Source: Campylobacteraceae bacterium
GTDB lineage: Bacteria > Campylobacterota > Campylobacteria > Campylobacterales > Campylobacteraceae
Direction of reading: 5' to 3'
NCBI GenBank assembly: GCA_031290675.1
Contig: JAITNC010000231.1
Span: 1-9,005 of the forward strand
Length of the DNA: 9,005 nt
Part shown: positions 1 through 5,774 of the stretch, in pieces
Position numbering within the stretch: position 1 is the stretch's first letter
Layout: every line of letters starts with the position of its first letter
Notes under the pieces: model-generated
What the model was told of the DNA's origin: nothing
The model's database searches: none
What the model saw: the letters and a program-made list of their open reading frames with translations, nothing else
Position numbers and translations under genes: made by a program

Positions 1-25
1 GTTACACTTAGGGGGAGTTTCTTTG

Positions 26-54
26 GTTACTTTCTTTGCGGAAAAGAAAGTGAC
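26..54. repeat. Perfect-type inverted repeat (hairpin)
   Basis: Arms 26-37 (gttactttcttt) and 43-54 (aaagaaagtgac) pair over 12 positions with one G-T wobble and a 5-base loop. From general knowledge, 'ggttactttctttt...aaaagaaagt' hairpins recur in the intergenic DNA of many proteobacteria, so this is more likely a dispersed repeat than a gene-specific terminator. No T-run follows on either strand. Confidence 0.6.
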
Positions 55-97
55 AAGAGCAAGAGTGAACCAAATTAGGAAAAAAGCCAAAGAAATA

Positions 98-181
98 CTG
101 GATTGCCACGTTTGAGTACAAACTCGCAATGACGGAGTGTGGGAGAAACACAGATGCTTCACAAGCTCACTTGCAATGACG
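98..181. repeat. Dispersed intergenic repeat, two tandem partial copies
   Basis: The first copy (98-134) has nested dyads: attgc (102-106) with gcaat (126-130), enclosing gtttg (110-114) and caaac (119-123) around a 4-base loop. The second (151-181) starts agatgcttc and ends gcaatgacg. The wording 'gattgc...gcaatgac' matches a widespread class of bacterial intergenic palindromic repeats, and a related unit lies at 2451-2512. The assignment to that class is from memory; the dyads are visible directly. Confidence 0.55.
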
Positions 182-250
182 AAGAAGTGAATTTTTTTTC
201 TTTCGGTTTACTTTTCTAAAACGCTCATCTTATCCTAGAAAAAAACATTT

Positions 251-276
251 TTGAAAGCTAATAATTATACTTTCAA
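251..276 (-). terminator. Possible intrinsic terminator, minus strand
   Basis: Arms ttgaaag (251-257) and ctttcaa (270-276) are perfectly complementary with a 12-base AT spacer. Read on the minus strand the hairpin is followed by AAATG and then seven T. The stem is only 7 bp with two G-C pairs, so strength is doubtful. It would end a leftward transcript from the 265-640 region, where I cannot confirm a gene. Confidence 0.3.
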
Positions 277-641
277 CCCAAAATGTGAGAAAATGTTATA
301 TTTGTGTGAGAAATAAATCATATTCTCAAAACATATTAAAAATAAAATACCAATTATTATTATCCCTATATTACTATTATATTTAACAACAACCACTATA
401 CTGAAAGGACAAAAATAAGGTATTTTTAATAGCACAAACCTCCTTGTATCATCTGGGGCTGAGCAGGCGCAAAGCAAAACGCAACCGTTTCCTTAAAAAC
501 CTTTAGCCAAAAAAATCTCTATTTTCCAAAAAACCAAGAGATATTTCGCTTACCTTCTGCTTCATTCAGGGCTTCGCTTCAAAAAAACACAAGAAGGGCG
601 TGAGATTAAAACAGAAAATCCATTTTAGTAAGGAGAAACGT

Positions 642-809
642 ATGGAATTTATTATGTATACACTGATAGCCATATCTGTTTTTTTGGTTTGGAGAAAGCC
701 CGCAGAAGAGAAGCTCGCTTTCAGGTTGTTTTGGGCGGGCAGCGCGATGAGTATTATCCTCTTTCTTATCGCTGTGTCAAGCTCTTTTGTACCCGCTATC
801 AATCTTTAA
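642..809 (+). CDS. dba: Dba-like small inner-membrane protein
   Basis: The product is 55 residues with two hydrophobic segments (about residues 4-16 and 31-49) separated by a basic/acidic loop (WRKPAEEKLAFR). No catalytic motif is visible. In Campylobacter jejuni a small membrane protein gene, dba, precedes dsbI in one transcript; its biochemical role is not established. I assign the name from that gene order, size and topology, since I cannot run an alignment. The ATG at 642 is chosen because aaggag (630-635) sits 6 bases upstream; an in-frame GTG at 600 would add 14 polar residues and has no ribosome site. The stop codon lies 9 bases before the dsbI ATG, so the two genes are one operon. Confidence 0.65.
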   Translation: MEFIMYTLIAISVFLVWRKPAEEKLAFRLFWAGSAMSIILFLIAVSSSFVPAINL

Positions 810-821
810 GGAGCAGTCATG
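807..821 (+). promoter_or_regulatory. dsbI ribosome site overlapping dba stop (translational coupling)
   Basis: The dba stop TAA (807-809) shares its last two bases with the Shine-Dalgarno aaggag (808-813); the dsbI ATG follows at 819-821. A ribosome finishing dba would therefore sit on the dsbI initiation region. Translational coupling of dba and dsbI has been reported in C. jejuni; that it happens here is inferred from this geometry. Confidence 0.6.
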
Positions 822-2402
822 AACAATTTTTTTAATGAGAAAAATTTCAACAACTTTATGGCTGCGGCGGTTGGTCTTATACTTATCATACCTGTCGGTG
901 TGGCAAATGTATTTTTGGGTTATATGCACGGCGAAAGCCCTTGCACGCTTTGCGGACACGAGCGATTTATCATGGTGCTGATAGGCGCGCTTGGTATTTT
1001 TATGCTGCGCTATGGCCCTAAGATAAAATATATCGCAGGTGTGTTTATCATCTCGTTTTTTGGGCTTTATGCGGCTATGCGCCACACAGCAAACCACTCG
1101 TGGAGAGATATAGGTATGGGTTTTGGCGACTCGTTTTTTGGAGTACACACTTACACGTGGGCGCTTTTTATCTTTTGGGTAGTCATCTTGGCTATGGCGT
1201 TTTTGATGCTTTTTATCAAAAAAGATAACGCTCTTGGCAAGGATATCTTGGAAAAAGCGACTGTGATAAAACCGCTCAACCTTTACACAAAGAGCATCAT
1301 CGCCGTATCTTTCGTGATTTTAGTATCAAACGCTCTTCAGATGATTATCTCAAACGGCCCGCCGCCATTTCACGGCACAGGCGACCCCGCGAGATTTACA
1401 CTTGAGCCAAAACGAATGGTACAAAAGTGGGATATGCACCACGCTTACGAGAATTTTTTTGGCGGCACTATGTCCATTCTCGGCAAAAATAGCGTCAAAG
1501 TGCCACATGTAGCGGGCGCAAATGAACTTGATACAAATTTTGACACACTTTTTGAAAACGCCCCTATCGCAAATCCGCAGCCAATGCTGGCGCTAAAATC
1601 CAAAAAAGAGCTGCCGTTTAAAGCGACAGGTATATTTGGCGAAGGAAACGCAGCAGGTATAGCGTACGATGAGCTAAGCGGCGAATTTGGCATAGCCACG
1701 ACATCAGCAGGTTTGTACTTTCTTGATGCCTCACTTGAGCAAGTTACGGACAGCGTTATCGTGGACAAACCAAACGGAAGCGATATAAAATACACCGTAG
1801 ATGCGACATTTTTAGGCAAAGGCAACCTCATCGCCACAGCGTACAATAAGATAATCTACGGCGCAAAAAAGGTCGGCGCTGATGAGATGGACGACTTTGT
1901 TCAATGGTCGGCGTTCAGGGAAAACAGCGGCGATATTATGCCATCATTTGGCGGCGATAAGCCCTATATGACGAGCATGAGAGCGAGAAATGCTTTTGTT
2001 TTGAGTATGGCGAAAGACCCTAGCTCATCATATCTTTATATGCTTAGCATACCAAACAAATACGCCCCAAATATCATACTCATCAAGTACGATATGAAGG
2101 ACAAGATGCTAAGCGAAGAGAGCATTCTCACGCCTTCAGATGAGATAGTCATAAAAGACGAGAGAAAGCTGAGCGAATACTACATAACAAGTGCAGAGAT
2201 CAAAGACGGCAAACTCTTGGCGTTGAGCAAAAGCTTCAATACTCTTTTGGTCATAGACCTCGCCTCAAAAATGGTTGAGAGTGCGTATCCGCTGCCTGAT
2301 GTGGGCGACGCTCACGGACTTGCTGTGAAAGACAACTCACTGTTTATCCTAAGCCGCGATGTGGGTAAAGATGTGGTTTTTGAGGTAGAAAGCCCATTAT
2401 AA
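819..2402 (+). CDS. dsbI: DsbI: DsbB-type thiol oxidase with periplasmic beta-propeller
   Basis: An inner-membrane disulfide-generating protein of 527 residues that should reoxidise a periplasmic DsbA-type partner and pass electrons to quinone. The N-terminal part is DsbB-like: membrane segments at roughly 13-34, 50-65, 70-87, 112-133 and 159-177, with the redox motif C42-T-L-C45 in the first periplasmic loop and R49 at the place of the quinone-contacting arginine of DsbB. Residues about 178-527 form a long extracytoplasmic domain with repeating strand-turn-strand units (for example near GIAYDELSGEFGIATTS and DAHGLAVKDNSLFILS) consistent with a beta-propeller, the hallmark of the Campylobacter/Helicobacter DsbI class. 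C42 and C45 are the only cysteines in the protein, so the second periplasmic pair of classical DsbB (C104/C130 in E. coli) is absent. Co-transcribed with dba; a hairpin with a T-rich tail follows the stop. Confidence 0.88.
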   Translation: MNNFFNEKNFNNFMAAAVGLILIIPVGVANVFLGYMHGESPCTLCGHERFIMVLIGALGIFMLRYGPKIKYIAGVFIISFFGLYAAMRHTANHSWRDIGMGFGDSFFGVHTYTWALFIFWVVILAMAFLMLFIKKDNALGKDILEKATVIKPLNLYTKSIIAVSFVILVSNALQMIISNGPPPFHGTGDPARFTLEPKRMVQKWDMHHAYENFFGGTMSILGKNSVKVPHVAGANELDTNFDTLFENAPIANPQPMLALKSKKELPFKATGIFGEGNAAGIAYDELSGEFGIATTSAGLYFLDASLEQVTDSVIVDKPNGSDIKYTVDATFLGKGNLIATAYNKIIYGAKKVGADEMDDFVQWSAFRENSGDIMPSFGGDKPYMTSMRARNAFVLSMAKDPSSSYLYMLSIPNKYAPNIILIKYDMKDKMLSEESILTPSDEIVIKDERKLSEYYITSAEIKDGKLLALSKSFNTLLVIDLASKMVESAYPLPDVGDAHGLAVKDNSLFILSRDVGKDVVFEVESPL

Positions 2403-2407
2403 AATAT

Positions 2408-2445
2408 AGATAAGCGGATTAGTTGATATTTCGCTTATCTTTTTA
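2408..2445 (+). terminator. Intrinsic terminator of dba-dsbI
   Basis: A perfect 9-bp stem, agataagcg (2408-2416) with cgcttatct (2432-2440), is followed by ttttat, 6 bases after the dsbI stop. The 32-base unit beginning gataagcgg recurs at 2529-2560 with four differences. Confidence 0.7.
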
Positions 2446-2450
2446 TCATA

Positions 2451-2512
2451 CTCACCCTCATTGTGGGCTTGCTTGCAATGAGGGCAGGGTAGATGCTTCG
2501 CCTCTGAATGAC
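2451..2512. repeat. Inverted-repeat element in the convergent spacer
   Basis: Perfect 9-bp arms ccctcattg (2455-2463) and caatgaggg (2476-2484) around a 12-base loop, followed by agatgcttc (2491-2499) and ending ctgaatgac. It shares the agatgcttc and caatga words with the element at 98-181, so both belong to one dispersed intergenic family. It lies exactly between two copies of a terminator hairpin. Confidence 0.55.
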
Positions 2513-2528
2513 ACATAGCAAGAAAAAC

Positions 2529-2567
2529 GATAAGCGGATTATACGATATTCCGCTTATCTGATTTTT
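2529..2567. terminator. Bidirectional terminator between dsbI and the outer-membrane gene
   Basis: Stem gataagcgg (2529-2537) with ccgcttatc (2551-2559), 9 bp perfect. On the plus strand it is followed by tgatttttt; on the minus strand by GTTTTTC. It therefore can stop the leftward gene whose stop codon is at 2574-2576 and also any read-through from dsbI. It is the second copy of the 32-base unit at 2409-2440. Confidence 0.7.
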
Positions 2568-2573
2568 TGTCTG

Positions 2574-3236
2574 TTAAAAGTAGAAATTTACCCCTGCCCT
2601 TACGCCGTTTTTGTATTCAGACCACTCCAGGTGAGCCCTTCTTCCTGTGCCATATTCTCTATATTCTACGTCGTACGACTCATATCTCAAGAGGTAAGCC
2701 AAATCAATAGATATATTTTTTGTAAAATGGTACGCAGCTCCGAGCGATAAAGATGTGCTTGAAACTCCTGTATTTTCGGTAAACTCTATCCTAGAGTAAC
2801 CATCTTCAACTCTGGTGTGCTTACTTGTGCTGCCATAACTTAGTTTTGAGGAGATATCTTTATCCTTGTGATAAGTGTCCTGCACGCCAGCTCTGATTTC
2901 AAGTCCTGCCGTAAAGCCTAACTTTTTAAACGGAAACGGTTGGTACTCAGCCTCAATGCCTATACCTCCTCCTATTTCACCATTGCTGCGCTCTTTACCA
3001 TAAAAGAGAGCATAAGCTTTCAGGTCAAGATTTGGAACGATTTGCGCAACACGAGCTCCAAATCTCACATCTCCTCCAAACCAACCGTTTCCGACAAGCT
3101 CACTTGAAGATTGCTCACTTTTTATGGTTTTGCTGGATTTTTCGACAAAGGATGTTCCAAGCCCCGTATAAAAACCAATATCCCTAGCGCCAAGAGCAGC
3201 TACGCCCAACAATGCCACAAGTGCAATTTTTTTCAT
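2574..3236 (-). CDS. Outer-membrane beta-barrel protein, function unknown
   Basis: A 220-residue secreted protein. Residues 1-17 (MKKIALVALLGVAALGA) are a signal peptide with an A-x-A-like cleavage site before RD. The mature part lacks cysteine and alternates polar and hydrophobic residues in candidate strands (GIGIEAEYQPF, LGFTAGLEIRAGV, TSLSLGAAYHF, ISIDLAYLLRYESY). It ends NGVRAGVNFYF, a terminal aromatic strand as recognised by the Bam assembly machinery. Size and strand count suggest a small barrel of about 8-10 strands. Two adjacent ATG codons exist (3239 and 3236); the Shine-Dalgarno AGGAG (3246-3242) is 2 bases from the first and 5 from the second, so I prefer 3236. A TATAAT lies upstream at 3274-3269. 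Ligand or role cannot be read from the sequence; an adhesin or porin-like surface protein are possibilities. Confidence 0.8.
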   Translation of the reverse strand: MKKIALVALLGVAALGARDIGFYTGLGTSFVEKSSKTIKSEQSSSELVGNGWFGGDVRFGARVAQIVPNLDLKAYALFYGKERSNGEIGGGIGIEAEYQPFPFKKLGFTAGLEIRAGVQDTYHKDKDISSKLSYGSTSKHTRVEDGYSRIEFTENTGVSSTSLSLGAAYHFTKNISIDLAYLLRYESYDVEYREYGTGRRAHLEWSEYKNGVRAGVNFYF

Positions 3237-3268
3237 CATTACTCCTTTTTAAAAGTTATTCTACCGCC

Positions 3269-3274
3269 ATTATA
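3269..3274 (-). promoter_or_regulatory. -10 promoter element of the beta-barrel gene
   Basis: On the minus strand the hexamer is TATAAT, in the context GTGTATAATGG, 32 bases upstream of the preferred ATG. No good -35 hexamer stands 16-18 bases further up; weak -35 boxes are common in Campylobacterota. Confidence 0.55.
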
Positions 3275-3344
3275 CACAATTTATTAATCTTTTAATGTTT
3301 TTTGGTCTATATTTTTATCAAACATAGCATTTTCGTAAGAGAGA

Positions 3345-3376
3345 AAGCTACGCTAAAATCGCCGTGGCGGCTACTC
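3345..3376. other. GC-rich dyad patch in an AT-rich spacer
   Basis: Within a spacer that is otherwise mostly A and T, this patch contains cgcc (3360-3363) pairing with ggcg (3366-3369) and a small agc-tac-gct dyad (3346-3354). It is just upstream of the promoter of the lipoprotein gene. It could be a regulator-binding site, a dispersed repeat or the scar of one; the sequence alone does not decide. Confidence 0.25.
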
Positions 3377-3385
3377 AATGTCAAT

Positions 3386-3394
3386 TGGTATAAT
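3386..3394 (+). promoter_or_regulatory. Extended -10 promoter for the lipoprotein gene
   Basis: tggtataat is a full extended -10 (TGnTATAAT). A start near 3401 would give a leader of about 90 bases before the ATG at 3490. A second, weaker candidate, tataaa (3455-3460), would give a leader of about 23 bases. Confidence 0.5.
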
Positions 3395-3489
3395 ATTCCA
3401 TTCTTTTTATTTTTTAATTTAAAAACATAAGCATAAATCAATATAGATTTAGCTATAAATAAAGATTGTTAAATTGAAAAGGAGTGAAA

Positions 3490-4749
3490 ATGCTCAAAAA
3501 AATATTAACAACGGCAATTTTTCTATTTTTATTGGCAGGCTGCGGGGGCGGCAGTGGTGGTGATGAAATAGTGCGATGGGAAGAGCCTCCAGACCAGGAG
3601 AGAAGTTTAAATATAGCAGGAATAGACAATAGCAACAGTGGTGTTAGAGATGATATAGAAGCGTATATCATCAAAAACTATTCTAACCAGCAGCAAAAAA
3701 ATGCACTATTGCAGTTCGCAAAAGTCGTACAAGACTCTTTGTCAGTTGATACTGCCAATGCGACAGCAGTTCAAGCGATAGATGAGCGGGATTCAAGGGC
3801 GTTGCACTGCATATTTTATACATTTGGTTCGGACACAAAAAGTGCCAGCACTGCTTGGCGGAAAATCAGGTCTTTGAGCACAAATACGATAACACGTCTT
3901 ACAGCTTATATAAAATTTAACAGCGCGATAGACGGAACAACTTCTATACTACCGGAAGAAAACACTTGTGACAGCATTGACACCCAAACACTAAACCCAA
4001 CCAAAGGGACAGTGATAGCGTTTTTCAATGGCATTTTGAACACGAAGCAAGATGCGAAAGATGCTCTGGAGCACCTTAAAAACTTTTACGGTAAAACCGA
4101 CACTGTCAGTTATGAGCTTGTGTACAACGACTCTCATGATTTTTATAGCAATGCTATAGAAATTTTTAAGGCGAGATTGGGCAATTCGGGACAGTACGAA
4201 CTCTACTTTGATATACTCAACGATGGTTCTTGGTATAGTAATTTTTTAAATGCAGCAATCGCATGGTTAAACGATGTTAGCGGAAAAATCAGCAATGATC
4301 TTGCTATTTTGTTACAAAACCCGCCAACAACAATTAGCTCGGGGCATCAAGCAAGAATAAACTATTGGTTGAACAATAGCAAAAAAGTGGTTTTTCTAGC
4401 TCATTCGCACGGAAATCTTTTTGCAGACGCTGCCTATAACAATAATCGCGCCTATTCGGCTTCTCTCAAAGTGGTGCACCTTGCTCCGGTGTCAGTTGAA
4501 ACAAATGGGGCACATGTGCTTGCCTTCGAAGATGGAGTTATAAATGCTCTATACAAGGAAACAGACGCTGCCAAGCCGGAAGCTACGCACCATATACCGC
4601 CTTATCTACTTAGACTTGCCGGCGCAAACGGCAAAAGAGATACGCTTGGTCATGGATTTGTTGAGATATATATCAACACCACCCACCTTTGGGGAGGATT
4701 GTCATCAGGTGTAAGAGAGCGCATAAACGAAGCTATAAGCTCTATTTAG
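3490..4749 (+). CDS. Lipoprotein with alpha/beta-hydrolase (serine hydrolase) signature
   Basis: A 419-residue exported lipoprotein. The signal sequence ends in a lipobox L15-A16-G17-C18; C18 should be lipidated, and the following GGGSGG linker has no inner-membrane retention Asp at +2. Residues about 173-182 (GTVIAFFNGI) look like the first core strand and oxyanion loop of an alpha/beta hydrolase. VVFLAHSHGN has S306 in an A-H-S-H-G nucleophile elbow, and H388 in LGHGFVEIYI is a candidate catalytic histidine; the acid residue is unclear. Two further cysteines (in ALHCIF and ENTCDS) could form a disulfide. The start is the ATG at 3490, five bases after ggag (3481-3484); an in-frame GTG at 3484 overlaps that site. 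It is divergent from the beta-barrel gene. Substrate is unknown: lipid, peptidoglycan or acyl esters are all possible. I do not recognise a named family. Confidence 0.75.
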   Translation: MLKKILTTAIFLFLLAGCGGGSGGDEIVRWEEPPDQERSLNIAGIDNSNSGVRDDIEAYIIKNYSNQQQKNALLQFAKVVQDSLSVDTANATAVQAIDERDSRALHCIFYTFGSDTKSASTAWRKIRSLSTNTITRLTAYIKFNSAIDGTTSILPEENTCDSIDTQTLNPTKGTVIAFFNGILNTKQDAKDALEHLKNFYGKTDTVSYELVYNDSHDFYSNAIEIFKARLGNSGQYELYFDILNDGSWYSNFLNAAIAWLNDVSGKISNDLAILLQNPPTTISSGHQARINYWLNNSKKVVFLAHSHGNLFADAAYNNNRAYSASLKVVHLAPVSVETNGAHVLAFEDGVINALYKETDAAKPEATHHIPPYLLRLAGANGKRDTLGHGFVEIYINTTHLWGGLSSGVRERINEAISSI

Positions 4750-4758
4750 ATACTAACT

Positions 4759-4780
4759 GCCCTCATTTTTTAATGGGGGC
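4759..4780. terminator. Hairpin in the 20-base convergent gap (lipoprotein / tilS)
   Basis: Stem gccctcatt (4759-4767) with aatgggggc (4772-4780), nine pairs including one G-T, loop tttt. The minus-strand tilS stop codon (4772-4770) is inside it. Neither strand has a long T-run directly after, so termination may be weak alone; a second hairpin at 4820-4842 may complete it for the plus strand. Confidence 0.5.
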
Positions 4781-5774
4781 ACGCATCTATCAAATTTATC
4801 TTTTCACTATACATATACGCCCTCACATTTGTGGGGATTTTTGCTTGGCGACACTCCTCTTTGAACTCTTTGGGCATTACAACGCCGTGCAGGGCGGGCG
4901 CTATAAATACAGACTCATCGTTTTTGCCCACAGCCATTTTGCCGCTTATGACGCACTCATCAAGCCGTTCTATCTCCTCGCGCTGTTTTGCGCTCAGCAC
5001 TATCTTGAAAAATTTTGCGATTTTTGCTATCAGGCGTATCTCGTTCTCGTCCCTTTCCAAAATGTAGAGTGATTTTATCTTTTTGTACTCTTTTGGCAGC
5101 AGCTTTTCTTTGTCCACCTCAAGCATTCTAAATGAACGCAAAATGCCCTCTTTGTGGCTCTTTAAAAGCGGTTCGCTAAAGTTTTTACGGAAGCGGTTGC
5201 GCTCGTATTTGTCGTCAAAATTGCTCTCGTCCACAAAGTATCTGTATCCCTCTTTGCTCAAAAAATCCAAAAGCTCATCTTTTGTGCGCTCAAAAAACGG
5301 GCGGGCGATGGAGTAACCCTCCCTCTTTTCATATCGCTCAAACCCGCAAAGCTCAACCGCTCCCCCGCCTCGTGTCAGACGCATGAAAAACCACTCAAGT
5401 CTATCTCCGAGGTGGTGCGCCAACAAAAGCACTTTGTAACCCTCTTCTTTGATAATCTGCTCAAAAAACTCGTATCTTATGGCTCTAGCAGCAGCTTCAA
5501 AATTTGCCCCCTCCAACTTCACGCTCTTTGTGAAAATTTTTCTTTTGTACGTCTGCGCCAACTCTTTGGCGTACGCTACCTCATCTTTTGAAGCAGAGCG
5601 CACGTTATAATCAACGATAGCTATATCAAAAGCTATCTCTTTTTCCAAAAGCGTGTAAAAAAGAGCCGACGAGTCCACTCCGCCCGAAAAAGCGAGCAGA
5701 TTTTTTGTACTTTTGAGGCTCTGCCAAATGTCAGATTCGTTTTGTAACTGTCGCAAGCAATTTGTCCCCCGCAC
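4770..5774 (-). CDS. tilS: tRNA(Ile)-lysidine synthase
   Basis: Cytoplasmic enzyme that uses ATP and lysine to convert C34 of the CAU-anticodon tRNA-Ile to lysidine, so it reads AUA as isoleucine; normally essential. The N-type ATP pyrophosphatase P-loop S30-G-G-V-D-S-S36 is present, then [21 protein letters not shown] (the family HHxxD segment in a form that looks typical of Campylobacterota) and [18 protein letters not shown] (family DxSNxDxxYxRNRxR). At 334 residues it is a short TilS with little of the C-terminal domain of E. coli. Start is uncertain: GTG at 5774 has no ribosome site, whereas TTG at 5756 has GGGGGA eight bases upstream and would leave a usual-length N-terminus. It overlaps the 3' end of rimO by 44 (or 26) bases, so translation is probably coupled. 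It is last in panC-rimO-tilS. Confidence 0.92.
   Translation of the reverse strand: MRGTNCLRQLQNESDIWQSLKSTKNLLAFSGGVDSSALFYTLLEKEIAFDIAIVDYNVRSASKDEVAYAKELAQTYKRKIFTKSVKLEGANFEAAARAIRYEFFEQIIKEEGYKVLLLAHHLGDRLEWFFMRLTRGGGAVELCGFERYEKREGYSIARPFFERTKDELLDFLSKEGYRYFVDESNFDDKYERNRFRKNFSEPLLKSHKEGILRSFRMLEVDKEKLLPKEYKKIKSLYILERDENEIRLIAKIAKFFKIVLSAKQREEIERLDECVISGKMAVGKNDESVFIAPALHGVVMPKEFKEECRQAKIPTNVRAYMYSEKINLIDACPH
4820..4842 (+). terminator. Plus-strand terminator embedded in the end of tilS
   Basis: cctcac (4821-4826) pairs with gtgggg (4831-4836) around attt, one pair being G-T, followed by attttt. It is about 70 bases after the lipoprotein stop and lies within the last codons of tilS, where it encodes AKIPTNVRA. 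It looks like a usable terminator for the rightward lipoprotein transcript. Confidence 0.4.

Larger units (their letters stand above)
1..641. other. Long AT-rich non-coding spacer with repeats
   Basis: This 641-base stretch carries no reading frame I would accept as a gene. Positions 1-240 hold dispersed-repeat material: a 12-bp-stem hairpin and two copies of a gcaatgac-type repeat. Positions 245-430 are extremely AT-rich with runs of att/ata. Around 562-580 there is a short degenerate match, in the opposite orientation, to the repeat at 2491-2512 (shared tcattcag core). No clear sigma-70 promoter for the downstream dba-dsbI unit is visible, although one must lie here. The left edge shows no recognisable end of a neighbouring gene. 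Confidence 0.6.

Noticed and set aside
98..181. A CRISPR-like array from repeated words
   Set aside because: Only two unequal, degenerate copies, no regular spacing and no cas gene in the window.
500..641. Fur box or defined promoter upstream of dba
   Set aside because: Iron control of dba-dsbI is reported in C. jejuni, but I see no convincing Fur-type dyad or -10 hexamer here.
566..802. Minus-strand open frame opposite dba
   Set aside because: It mirrors dba, which has a well-placed ribosome site and operon context; the antisense frame has neither.
777..1148. Minus-strand open frame of about 120 codons across the start of dsbI
   Set aside because: It is antisense to the conserved DsbB-like domain, rich in K, R and H as expected of a shadow frame, and has no ribosome site.
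1445..1846. Minus-strand open frame of about 130 codons inside dsbI
   Set aside because: Antisense to the propeller domain; serine/proline-rich composition typical of a complementary frame.
4689..5316. Plus-strand open frames across the tilS region
   Set aside because: They are shadows of tilS, whose PP-loop and RNRxR motifs are clear on the minus strand.
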